Shown: piece by piece, positions 50,961 through 62,989 of the stretch
Numbering within the stretch: the stretch's first letter is position 1
How the letters are laid out: the number at the start of each line of letters is the position of its first letter
Assembly: GCF_019399895.1 (NCBI RefSeq)
Contig: NC_091871.1
Coordinates: forward strand, 7,407,001-7,471,000
From: Cardiocondyla obscurior
Taxonomy: Eukaryota; Arthropoda; Insecta; Hymenoptera; Formicidae
Direction of reading: 5' to 3'
DNA length: 64,000 nt
The notes under the pieces: model-generated
Database searches by the model: none
What the model saw: only the letters and a program-made list of their open reading frames with translations
Told to the model about the DNA's origin: nothing
Translations under genes and position numbers: made by a program

Positions 50961-52607
50961 AATTACCTGGTCGAGCTATTTTTAAATCCCTACAGACGAC
51001 CGAAGGAACGATCTCGATTTCGGTTCCTCTCGTGCGGCAAGAAAGGACGCGATAAGAGATTTTTAATTTTTTTAAATTTATTATTTGACTTTTTTTTTTA
51101 AACGTTTTTACGTTTCGAGGTTGCCGATACGAAGCATCGTTATCTCCGTTTCGTCGCCAATTAGACTCGCGTTTACACGCGATTCTGATAACACGTCAAT
51201 GCCATGGTGCAATGTCTCGCCAGATCGATCATCCTGCGCGAGATAAGATCGGAACAAAGGATATCTGAACGTGCAGAATCACTCGTTGAGAAAATGAAAA
51301 TAATGGTTTGCAGTGCCGATTAAGATGTTAAAAATACGATATGAATTTTTTTGATAATTTTTCACCAAGGTAATATTTCACATTTATATATTCATATAAT
51401 AATTAATAAGAAAAAAATGTTGCTACGGCATTTAATATATATATAGAACATTATTATAAATTGTGTGTACACACGTGCCACTAAAATTTATTTAAAATTA
51501 TCTATTTTAATGTGGGTTAAAAACTTTTTATCTAATTTTACTTTAAATTAATTATAATCGAGATTCTTTTTCAAACAAAGTAATTGGATGGAAAAATAAG
51601 AAAAAGAAAGTTTTGCCGAGTATAGAAATTCCCTTTGCGATGTGTGCGCTTTTTTTTAACTTTGTTATTGTCGCATCAAGTACAGCGAAACTCGTGACGT
51701 CTTCGCGACATCTTATCTTTCGAGGAGATAAGGCATGCGTTTGATCGATGCTTCGTTGAATATAAGTCGCTCGTGGCAAATCACCTGCTAATGTGTGTTT
51801 TCGAAATAATGAACAAAGAGAGATGTACGATGAGGATTTCTTTGCACGAATATTCATCGCGTCAAGTATTAGCGAAATTGCTCCGACACTTTAAATTAAA
51901 ATTTTTTATTTGTTGCCTTCGTATAACGATATCAAAGTAAAATAGAGACAGAATGGAAATAATTAAAATTAGATAAAATATAATTAATAAATGGAATCGT
52001 AAATTCCCCGAGATTGAGTAATTAAATTAATTTGATCCCCGGACAGTAGGTAATAAAGAATAAAAACGCAATATGGACTTTAAGGAAAATTCGTTGAAAA
52101 CGCTTAATTGCCGAATGCTCTCAAGTACCGCGTAATCAGTCTCTTATCGCTATTTAGCGTTTGGCGCGCATTACGCATCTTCGAATTGATTAATCCTCGC
52201 GCGAAGAACGACGCGAGATACCAATCTCTCGATCTTTTCCTCATCATTTTTATCAGCGTCACGCGGCGGCGAGGAATTATTAATGCCGCGGATTGTTTAG
52301 CCACTTTAGAGTGTTTTGCCGCTTCGAACGGCTGTTTTCCAGCCGTTGACCATGGCGATTTCATAAACAGGCCGCCGGGTCCGTATCTTTGCAACATCTC
52401 GCGGTTGCGAGAGCGACCGTCTCTAGAAAAGGACTCGCGGGGAGCGGATGCGCTCGGAGAAGTGAAAGTCCGAGGTTCCGCGTGTCTACGTCGTTGTTTC
52501 TCGCAATTATACTAACAGACGAAAACGTAGCCGGCGAGAATCGGTCCCGGGGACACCGGCCGGCTCGCTTCTTTCCGATCGGTGTCACTGTGTCGTGCTG
52601 TTACCAA

Positions 52608-52615
52608 TGACGTCA
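52608..52615. promoter_or_regulatory. CRE palindrome TGACGTCA
   Basis: A perfect site followed by CGC, in the upstream 23 kb. Confidence 0.5.
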
Positions 52616-53182
52616 CGCAGCTGCTCAATCCGCGAGTTTTCCCCCCTTCCTAGCTGCGAGAGCTGAACAAGCGATTGCCAGCTGGTTTGCAAGAGACATG
52701 CATGAGCGTGCGCAAGTAGAACCCGACCAGCACCCGTAACGCTTTTCCCGATAAATAAAAAAAAAAAAAAAAAAGAAGAAGAAAAAGAAAACGACCGACG
52801 GAAAAAAAAAGCGTCTCGGTAATTCACGGCGCATAATTGCGACGAGTAATCGCGATTATGCAACGAGCTCTCCTCGATCGACTCGACGGCGAGTTGACGG
52901 AAAAAGTACGTATTTGCGATTCCGATACTTTACCCCGGTACCAACGATATTCAGAATTAATTGCCGTGTCACGGAAAATTGACATTTAATGCAATCGTAA
53001 AGCCGCGCGACGCGACAAATAAATCCGGATGATAACAAACAACTGGCACTAATTACAATTAATTGCGGTGTGATTAAAATTGAGCAGGTTTGCGGGAGGC
53101 GTTCTCGATATTACGGATACGAGAAGCAAACTGTAACATTTTTAAGCTGCTGTTTTTCGTCTGCGGCAAAATTGCGATAAAG

Positions 53183-53209
53183 AGAAGAAGAGAGAGAGAG
53201 AGAGAGAGC
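53183..53209 (+). repeat. GA microsatellite
   Basis: A (GA)n run with one AAG interruption. Confidence 0.85.
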
Positions 53210-53506
53210 GAATATTATCTGAAAAAAAAGTTACGCTATCAATGTTACGAGAAGAAATTTTTCTACGACAACGATATTCGCTTTACAGCCTCGCTCAAGG
53301 TGAGACGCGATAATTGGCTGGTCGGAGTCGCGGCTGATAATTCCTCATTCCGCGACCTTAGCGCGCTTGTCGTCATCGGCTCATTTATTACGCGAGCGCG
53401 CGTCACGTCATCGCGAAGCGTGCGTCGCGGAAACCGTCACGGTCGCCCCGCTGAAGCGGCACAGACGGGAAGCCATCGCGCTCGTTTTTACAACGATTTA
53501 ATTTAT

Positions 53507-53509
<3 letters not shown>

Positions 53510-53564
<55 letters not shown>

Positions 53565-53568
53565 TATC
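53510..53568. repeat. TA microsatellite
   Basis: About 45 bases of pure TA, then CACA and TATATA. It is the longest dinucleotide array in the window. Confidence 0.95.
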
Positions 53569-54936
53569 GTATGTACGTGCGCCAGTCATTGCATAACGCG
53601 GCGACCTTCTCCGTCGGGCTGCTAATCAAACGCGCCGCCATTCAAATGTATTCGCGTTGCCAGTAATTTCTCACCGCCGCTTCCCGAATATTCAGCATCT
53701 CAAATCCCGCGATCGAGATAACGGGGCACCGATAAACGCCTCGGGTGGCGGACGCGGCCGTGCCCCGCGGTCAAAAAGCGGGTGCCCCTCCACACGTGAG
53801 CGCGTGTCTTCCACGCGCGATAAGAAGTTTCCGCATTCCGGCGCGCCGCGAGCGAGCGATTTTCTGGGCCGCGGGATTCGTTTCCGTCGATTTCGATAAT
53901 TGGCTGCGTCTCTCTATCCGCGAGCGAGCCTCCTTCATTTCCGCCTAGCTCGTCCGGGCGTTGCCGGCACGTCGAGTGAACGGCACGGCGGAAGGAGGGG
54001 AGCCGCGGAGGAGACGCAGGCGTCCAAAAAGCAGGTCACATCGCGGCGATAACGGTAGTCCGTATAACAGCGCGATGGTGCAACGGATCGGCATCCACGT
54101 GCGGCGGAGAAAGAGAGGCCCTCTCCTCTCGCTATCAGCCCGTCTTTCTCTTCCCTCCCCGTTTACGGCGTGACTGTTCGTTGCCGGAGCAGGAGCGCGA
54201 CGACGTTACAATGGCTATCCCGAACGTAACGGGCTTTCCCACGCGTCATTACAGGTCGTTACGCAGTTGGCAATCTTCTGGAAAGTCCGCACGCAACCTG
54301 AACGCTTCTACCGGGCTCGATCTAGTTTCGCGGCCCTCGCAAGCTTGGACTGCTTGCGCCGCGCGATAAAGCTTTACTTCGTCCAATCGCGTTCTTTCTC
54401 CTCGTCCTCTCGTCTGCTCTAAAAATACTTTTACGCTAAAAATATGTGAGATACCGTAATTGAGGGAGATAAACGAGGCTGCTTCCTGTGAAAACAGGAA
54501 AATGCGGCGCGCGATATCTTTTACCGTAAGTTTACCGCGGGACTTAATTTCGTCGCGACAGTCTTTCTCTTTCTCTCTCTTTTTTTCCGCGGGGCCGCCG
54601 TTAACCGCGACGACTACGTAATTGACGAGGAGGGCAGATCTCTGTCGCGGGACGGAGCGTACCCGCGGGTGCGAGGAAAAAAAAGGAAAAAAGAAAAAAA
54701 AAAAAAAAGTAACGTTACGGCATATCGTAAAATTATCGAGGGGGTAATTTATTATCTCCCCACGTAGATTAACGACCGGACAATTATCGGCGGCGCTTTT
54801 AATCACAGGGCGAGCGACGCGATCGCCCGCGACGTCGAGCGCGGCAGCGAAACGCTTATCGCCGGCGTAATCGTTTCTCCGCCGCGCTCTCGGGCGAGTT
54901 CCCGAGTGAATGCGACTCGGCTCTATGTCGAAGGAC

Positions 54937-54986
54937 GACGAGGGTGTCAACGTTCACCCGCGCGCGCGAAAGTGAAAATCTGGGCT
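54937..54986 (+). repeat. Near-duplicate with GAAAGTGAAA core, copy 1
   Basis: Fifty bases that start GACGAGGGTGTCAA and end CGAAAGTGAAAATCTGGGCT. The right 24 bases are identical to 55595-55618. The core GAAAGTGAAA resembles a Blimp-1/IRF-type binding site. Confidence 0.8.
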
Positions 54987-55576
54987 AGCCCGCGAGAGAA
55001 CCTCGCTCCGTGTCGCCGCTTTTATTAGCCCCGGTGGTGACGCGTGACGCAACGGGGCTCGTAATCGTCGATTCTATCGGGCGCATTTCATTCTCCGAGC
55101 TACCGGACGTATCGGTGAGTCACGACGAGTCCTTTCCCCCCTCCCCCCCCCCTCGACGTCGCGGAGATATTTGATGCTCTTGGAGGGTGAGAAACCGAGG
55201 GAGCTCTCGGGAGGCTAAGTTAGAATTTAGAAGGAACCCCGCGTTCCGTTTTAACGAGCTCGGACAGATAACGAACACAGCTGCGTCGGACGGATGATGC
55301 GTTCGCTCTCGAGGAATGACCGTTTATCGCCGTTCCACGCGCGGAGTACGTATACATACGAAGCGGCTCTTGACGTGATCTCGCCGAGTCGCATTTTCCT
55401 CCGAGTGATCGCCGCGGGGTGGCAACGACAAAATCCGCGCGAGCGGCAGCTCGATATACCTGTTATCTCGTCAGCCGGCGGAACCAGTTTCCTTAACTCG
55501 CCAGCGATCTATGCGCCTCGGCCTCGGTTTATCCGCGCGCCGACGGTCCCTCTCTCGGTACACTTCGTTATCGCGA

Positions 55577-55618
55577 GACGAGAGTGTCAACTCCCGCGCG
55601 AAAGTGAAAATCTGGGCT
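55577..55618 (+). repeat. Near-duplicate with GAAAGTGAAA core, copy 2
   Basis: Forty-two bases, GACGAGAGTGTCAA on the left and the same 24-base right end as copy 1, about 640 bp away. A third GAAAGTGAAA stands alone at 31607-31616. Confidence 0.8.
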
Positions 55619-56327
55619 GCGGCGGCGGCGACGGCGGCGCTGCGCGAGATACGCTACGTTTGCTCATTGTCGGCGCGTGCGGCGACGGCGGCGAGAGGCC
55701 GGCCCCTGCGGCGGAATCTAGGTTGCGACCCGCTTCGCTGTATCATTTAGGTCATTGGGTTCGGCCGGGTCCAGCGAAACCGGGTAAACGCGACCCACAC
55801 CCATTGCCACGAGTCGCGCGCGAGCGCGCTCGCACTATGGAACCCCGCCGGATAGATCGCCACGCTCTGGGCTTCGACGTAACCGCTATTACAGCCGGCT
55901 CATTGTCGCCGCGAAATGGCACGCGGCGGCCGCAAAATGCAAAACGGCGGGTATCGAGCGAAGATTATACCGGCACGACTCGCCTGGGAATGAAAGATGA
56001 ACGAGTGGCACGCTCGGCCACGCGCGGCGAACATTGATATTCTTCTTCTCTCTGTCTCTCTCTCTCTTTTTTTTTTTTTTTCAATGCATCGTAAGCGTAT
56101 CTGATCCACGCGAGCTCGTATAGATCGCCGCTCGCTTCGCGACGGCGAAACTTGGTCCGCCGCTTGCCGGAGTTGCCGTCGATAGCAACACGTGTCGCGA
56201 AAAGCTCGCGTGTCACTCTGGTGGGACATACATTGCGCCGATCGATGCGCGAACGCGTTCCTTCCCTCGTGCATCGCGTCGTCCTCCTAATCCGAGCCGG
56301 ACGTCCGAGGCACGCGGGCATCGACGA

Positions 56328-56335
56328 TGACGTCA
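56328..56335. promoter_or_regulatory. CRE palindrome TGACGTCA
   Basis: A perfect site followed by CCC, in a CpG-rich stretch. Confidence 0.5.
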
Positions 56336-58424
56336 CCCTTTCGGCGCGCCCACCGCCTCGCTCGCGAACAAAATCGAAGCGGATCGCGAGGCCCAGCTGC
56401 GACGTAACGAATGTCGGTCAATGTTTACCGTTAACGATTCGGACGTGCGAACGACTTTGACGTCCTCGTTACGTCGTCGTGCACCTCTCGCGGCCGGGCG
56501 TTTTTAGCGCGCCTTCACGCGCGGGAGGAGAAAAGCGGGGGAGGGAAAGAGAGAGAGAGAGCCGGGAGGCTCTATAGCTCGTCGTTATATCACAGCCGAC
56601 GTTGCGTAAAATACCACGCGCTACGACAGCGGGGCTGGCACTCGCTCCTCTTCTGTTATAGAGTACGTACGTCGTTCGCGGCCGCCTTTCGCCCCTCTCT
56701 TGGCCCCCTTTTAAATCCCCCTCGCGATCCCGCTCGTCTCTCTCTCTCTCTTTCTCTCTCGTTCAAACGCCGTTCACCGCGTCGTTTGCACGGCGACGCG
56801 ATCCTCGTCGTCGAGACTCTTCATACGTACGCCTTTACACGCGTATAAACCCACGCCGAAGCTCCCCGTCGTACGCAGCGAAAGTTTGTTTTCGTTCCTC
56901 CTCTCTTTCTCTCCCGCGCCTCCTCTTCCACCTCTTCCCCGCGCGCTCTGCATCGCCCTCTTTACCGGAATTCTTTTTTAATCCCCGCGCCAAGCATCAG
57001 CGATCCAATTCGGATTGATCGAAGAAACCGAGAAACGTAACGAAAGCGATAGCGATGACCGAAAGCGCATCTCGAGGAACGCGAAAGCTCAGTTGCGACA
57101 TTAAATTTAGTCGTTTCGAAAACGATTAAGCTACATGTAAAATTAAAGGTTTTTTTTTTTTTTTCAAGACTTTCTCAAGCAGCATCCCGGTAGTTTGTTT
57201 TAATGGAAAAAGGCCGTCGCGTTTTATCGATGACCAAACGTGAGATCGCGATATCGCGGCGGTCTTCATCCTGCGAGTCAACGAGGTAACTAAAGAGTGC
57301 ATTAAGATAAACGACTTCCACGCGTATGCACGTCGCAACGGGCGCGGGGTTACGCGTGCACACATGCACGCGCGATTGCGTTCGCAGGTTAACGAGGTGT
57401 AACGCGAGAGCTGCGAAAACGATAATGGGGTCGATGTCGGCGGTGGATCGCGCCGGGGTTGTTACGATGAAATAGCGCGTAATCGCGGGACTTCCTACTT
57501 CTTACGTCATTTTTACAGAACGCCGCGAGTTACGAACGGTGTTTTCCCTCGGCATCGTGGTACGCGGCGTTTCGCGCCTATGACGTAACCCTGTGAAAAC
57601 GGCGGTTTTCTCTCCGTTCCTTTGGTCGAACGACAAAGCGCGGCCGCTGCCTCCCGGGAGATCTGCGTGCCCGAATTGTTTTCTACGCCGCCGCCGGCCG
57701 CCCTTTATTCCGATCGCGCAACAAACGCGGCATGCCGCGCCGGTGAGCCGGCCGCTCGGGTTTCAACGGGAACGATAATAATAAGCGCCGTTGTTCACGC
57801 TTCGGCACGCGAGCTACCGAGGAAATCGCGTCCTCGTCGACGACCGATTCGCGTCCTAGCGGACTAAAAGCGGTCAAATCGCCGGTGCGCAATAAGCGTC
57901 CGATAAAAAAAGGAAAAAAAAAAAAAAAGGAGGAAACTGCGCGGATGTCGAACCGCTTGTCTATTTTCTCGGCCTACAATCTCGGCGCGACGCCGCGCGC
58001 ATCCGCATAAAATCGCTTAATCGATGGAACGGAAGGCCGACGGCCGCTCCGTTTGTCCCACATCGGCGCTCGCGACGAATAAAATAAATCCGGCCCGAAT
58101 CCAGAACCAGGACGGAACATCGATAAGAACAGCCGGCGACGCTCGCGGGAAGAACCGGGATATTCGTATCAGGGACCAGGGAAATCCTACCTCGCTGTTT
58201 TCTCCCACGATCGTCGACGCGTCTCGATTTTTTTTACAACGGCTCTAATCGGTCTATTTTGAGAATTAATTTAGTTTAACGATCGATTATTTTAAAATAC
58301 AACGTTAAAAGTTAAAAAAAAAAAAAACCTCGCGACGCGGTAATCTTCTGCGGTTCTCTCTCTCTCTCTCTTTCCGTCGAAGAAAATGTCCGTCTTAAAT
58401 TGCACAAGGAGTCCGTAAATGAAA

Positions 58425-58490
58425 GGTGGCTCAGTGGGTCTAGGATACCCCGTTGCGCGCCGTCGTACGTGGCGGCGTGAAATCCAACGT
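58425..58490 (+). other. Possible tRNA-derived (SINE-like) relic
   Basis: GGTGGCTCAGTGGGTCTAGG looks like a tRNA A box with its surroundings, and GGCGTGAAATCC about 45 bp on is a weak B-box match. No cloverleaf could be drawn by eye. Confidence 0.2.
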
Positions 58491-61400
58491 TTACCACGTT
58501 CTGTCAGCTGTTCTTGACACATTAGCGAATCGAGGCCTCGGCCAATCACGGGCGCGCGAGGTTTCGACCCTGCGCGACGTCGAAAAGGTTGAATTCCGCG
58601 CGCGATTTATCCGCAACGAAAAGTCGCGACGACGCGTGAAAGTCGTTTTTAACCGCAGCTTTAACTAACGCGCGTTTTTCAGACAAGGACGTCGCGGCCA
58701 GCCGGCCGGCGTCGTCGTCGACGCCTCTCCCGCGACGCGCGTTCGCCGGCCGGAACGCGTCGCGTTGCGTACAATCAAATACCTTCTCGACCCACTTTTC
58801 TGAGAAAGGCCCGACCTCGCTTTTCTCTCCTCGGTGCAGCGAGGTACGCGCCACTTTTCCTCGCGCTCTCGCGTTCAGCGCGCGGCGCAAGACTCATTCT
58901 GCATTAGTCGCGAGCAGGGGACGACTCGCGACCCGCGGTAACGCACGTGACGAATCTCTCGACGATAATTTATCTCGCGGGGGCGAAAGGTGAATGCTTC
59001 GGGGGGAAAGAAAAAAATTGAAAAGTACAACGTTCGCCGGGTCTCTCTTGTCGCGCGGAATGAAAGCCGGCGCTTAGAAAATCGATAAACGTTGCCCTTG
59101 AGCGATCAATCGTATAATTTGCGGACAAGATAGACGCCCTTCCTTCGTCTACGATCGCTACGTCCCGGCGACAAAACCGTTGCCCGTGCCACTAACTCGG
59201 CTTATTGTGCGTCGTAAAAAAAAAATCGGATGGGAAAGGAAAAGGAGAAGAGCGAGTACACGGCCGACAATCAATTTCGCGCTGTGCGTGCACGCCGCGC
59301 GCACATCTCGATTCGCGCCTTTCGCTAATCGTAATCGGACGCGAGTGGAAGATGAGAGGAAAAAAAAAAAAAAAAAAGGCGCGCGTATGATTAAGGCGAG
59401 GTGTATTATCGCTGCGCAGCGAGATGATTTCCTTGCCGGCTAAGTGGAAGGAATAATAATGACCGCGAGGAAGATCGACGGGGAGCCTCGCGGAAGCCAC
59501 GCGAGGAACGTGCATCTCCCTCCCTCTCGGCCTCCCTTTCCCGCATGTCCACGCGTTACCTCCGCACGCACAAGGTTACATTATCGATCATAATTTACGA
59601 CGCGTCCCGCGTTGTTACGTCACCGGCACTTCGTTTACGAGCGAGTTATCACCGGGCTGGGAAAGCGCGGAACGCTCACGGCTCATCAGCTGATCGTGCC
59701 GAAACTTTAAATTGCAGATATATGACCGTAGCTCCCTAATCTTACAGCCGCCCCATTAGTTTCTTTGACGAAAAGAAATTTGTTCTTTTGAAGAACTCAT
59801 ATGGAAAATCGTTATGCATTGAATCGAACGGAAATGCTGGCGCTAAGAGCGATTCGTTTCTCGCAACCGATACCCACGTCGGAATTTTCATAGCTTTGTT
59901 TACGATCCTATTTATTTTTCACGGCATCGAACGTGTTGCCGTTCCAGGACCAATTTGAAGAACGTAAGAACTCAATCGTCTTACGTTGAAATACGCAATA
60001 GACGTTGAATTATTCCAGGGCGGAGGAGAAACGTCTCGGAGTCGAGCCGAAAGACTTTCGCCGTTGCAGCCGGCCAAGTTTTCGCTCGCGGGGTCGCAAA
60101 CACGCTTCGGCGCGAGCGTGCTCGCTTATTCCGTCGCGCGTGGGCGAGTCAACGGCGATTATTCCGTCCGATGAAATTCCAGAACGGCGACGACGCCAAC
60201 GACGTGGGGAGGGGAAGGCATACCGACACGCGCACGTTTCATTTCGCAATTCCGACTCGCCGGCTTCCTCGCGGGCGCGATGATGTACAGCTCGTTTGAA
60301 GGGGGCCGCCACGTCGCGACAAATTTTGCGAACGCGCGTTGTACCTATAAGCCCGCTAACGAACGATAAATTTTCTGGCATCCCCAACTAAATCTGACGA
60401 CTGTTACATTTACAATTGAATTATATCTCCTGTTAGAAATATCGCGAAACTAATGGTTGTTCTTTCAGCGAAGCTGAATCGCGCGGCGGTCGCGTAGCCC
60501 TACGATCGAGTTTACGAGAGTCCCCGGCCATGTCGTTTCCAAACTCGAATTCGAGTCGGTGGGTCAGCTCGCCGAGAGAAAGGTCACCCACCACCTCGCG
60601 AGCGGCGTTATGTCATCCCGTCTTATCTTACCCGGTCCTTTGGTGAAAAAGTCCTCGGTGTTTAAACAGGTTTCGATACGCGGCCGCGATATTCGATGCC
60701 GGGAATCGTATCGCTGGCAAGTTACGACGGCTCGTCTGAGCCGCTCCGGGAATATCGGTGACGCTCGGTTTCGAGTGCACGGACTTCCGCTTACGTCACA
60801 AACTCGCGCCGGGGGGGAGATCTTTTTAGTGAACGGCACTTGGAGCCCTCGACGCTCGATTCCCCGGAACGCTTCCCTTTTAAGGAAAAGAATAGCTTTG
60901 AACCGATTAATTTAATTGGTGCCCGATGGAGGACAAGTTTCCCGTGAAACAAGCTTAACGGAAGATTTTTCTATCGAGTCTAACCTCCGATTAAATTAAT
61001 CGGGGGACCTCAGTCCGCGCGCTCGAGCAAACTCACAAATGGGAGAGAGATCCGACTCTCGCTTTACCACTCGCAGCTTCAATTTTACGTCCGACGGGCG
61101 CTAAGTGCCGATCTGTAAATGCCAGGGCATGCGCAACGCCCGGTGATGCAGCGGACAATCCCGGCGCACTGAAGATACTTCTCTCTCGCGTCTGTTTATC
61201 ATGCGCTTTAGCCTAGCTGTTACTCGCGAACAACGCGCGTATACACGACGACGCCGGCCCGGCCTGGGTAATAGCGCGCGGAGTGGATATCCGCGATCCA
61301 TCTTGTGTAACCTGTTTACCGACCAAGTGATGCGAGCACGTATGACATAATTCAACGCGGCTCCGAGAAATCTCTCAAATCATTGCGCGTGGCGAACGAT

Positions 61401-62820
61401 CGACGCCGTGGACGTTAAACAATTTGCGATTCTTCTCGCCCGACAACGGTTGCAATTTTCGTCCGGCAGAAATACTATTTTTCTTTCACCTTTAACCGGG
61501 AAGAATGGGGCACCCGGGAGTCCGGATTAATCGAACGACGCTGCGAAAAACGCATCGCGCGATTTTGTTGCATTTACAGTTACCGCGAACAAGGGTGTCG
61601 ATGTTCGCGGAGCATCGATAAATAATGTATTAAAGATATTACACGACCGGGAAGCGAACTTTCTCCGATCGACAATGAGAATACTCCCTCCCTCTCCCGC
61701 GAGTCTAAACGAGCGGTCTCTAAACCGGACCACGTTCTTCGTCCGCCCGGGCTTATCCGTGGAAACTTTTGATCCGGGTGAAATTACGATCGTCGAAGGT
61801 AGTCTTTGCGATGGATTTTCCACGTTCAACTTTGCGATAACCTTGACAAGACGTAGAGGGGAATCGAGAAAGAGATAAACGGATAGGTGGACCGCCAGAG
61901 AGAGAAAGAGGAGAGATCGGCCACCTGCCGTCAAGCGGCGAGAGTAACTGGAGCGATGAATTATACGTTGGATATCATCTTGCGGCCGTCGGCAGCTGTT
62001 GAACGGAGAAGCCACGAACGAGTCGAGCCGGCCGGCGGCTTCCGCGGATAAGCAGGGCCACGGCGAAAAGCAAGGAGATATTAAAACCTGGGGGGGTCAG
62101 GGGAATCGGCCGGGAAGATAAGACGGCGTTATTTGCCGGAAGCGTTAGCCCGGCGTAGATAATGCGGCCCGATTGCGGCGGTTTACGGGGCGGCATCCGC
62201 GACGTCACGCACGTCGTGCGGCGCAATGCCGGTCGATCAAATATTTGCACGCTATTTTCGCAATGTTCGAATATCGGACCGGTGATTCTCTCGCTAATAA
62301 CGCGCCGTAATGCCGCTCCGATTGCCAGTAATGCTCGCGGCAATTTCTGCACGCGGTATATGTATATGTATATAGATATATATATATTCGCGCGCGCGCG
62401 TGTAACTCCCGTGCCAGATACTGGGTCAATGACGGAACCAAGTACCAGATGCGAGCGCTTTCGAGGTTACCACGATCTACGCTGGTATTCCGAGCTACGA
62501 ATCGAGCGGAGGGTGAGAATCGTCGAGGGTGCTACTCCGAGCGAGTCGTCGAATTTTTTCCTAAGGTATAACGTCGCGGTTTCGCGCCCAAGCTCTCCGT
62601 TGAATCGATCTGGCACCGAAGATAAGTTTGCACGCCTAGCTTTCAACCTCAAGATATTGTTTACGTTTTCGCTTTCGCGTCTCGCTGCAAATTGCGTGCG
62701 CGAAGACATATTATAATTGAGGCCAGTCGCAGGTTCGGCCGGCCGGTGCCGGGATGTCTATCTTTGGATCCGCGCGTCGAGGAGCGCGCAACATCTCTTA
62801 CTCAATCGCCTCACGCCCGT

Positions 62821-62880
62821 TGCGTCGCGCCGCACCGCGCCGCGCCGCGCCGTGCCGTGCTGTGCTGTGCCGTGCTATGC
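62821..62880 (+). repeat. Pentamer tandem array with C-to-T gradient
   Basis: Twelve five-base units. The left half is mostly CGCGC and the right half CGTGC, TGTGC and TATGC. Confidence 0.9.
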
Positions 62881-62967
62881 CGGTGACCAGTGACACCGTT
62901 AAACGCGGCCATTATTTCGAATGCGCGGCCGCGGGTCGGATATTTCCGTGGTGCCGCCGTAGATAGT

Positions 62968-62989
62968 GCCGGCCGGCCGGCCGGCCGGC
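62968..62989. repeat. GGCC tandem array
   Basis: A 22-base self-complementary tract of GCCG units, the longest such array here. Confidence 0.85.

Noticed and set aside
54249..54950. 233-codon minus-strand open frame
   Set aside because: It runs through a poly(A) tract that gives a Phe run and has no recognisable similarity.
55294..56037. 247-codon plus-strand open frame, the longest in the window
   Set aside because: It lies in CpG-rich DNA where stops are rare, has Arg/Pro/Gly-rich content typical of chance frames, spans a GGC array and the repeated GAAAGTGAAA segment, and shows no domain I recognise.
62340..62402. TATA-rich and CGCG-rich tract resembling a TATA box next to a CpG element
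   Set aside because: It is a simple TATATG/TATA microsatellite followed by (CG)n, with no initiator or gene start next to it.
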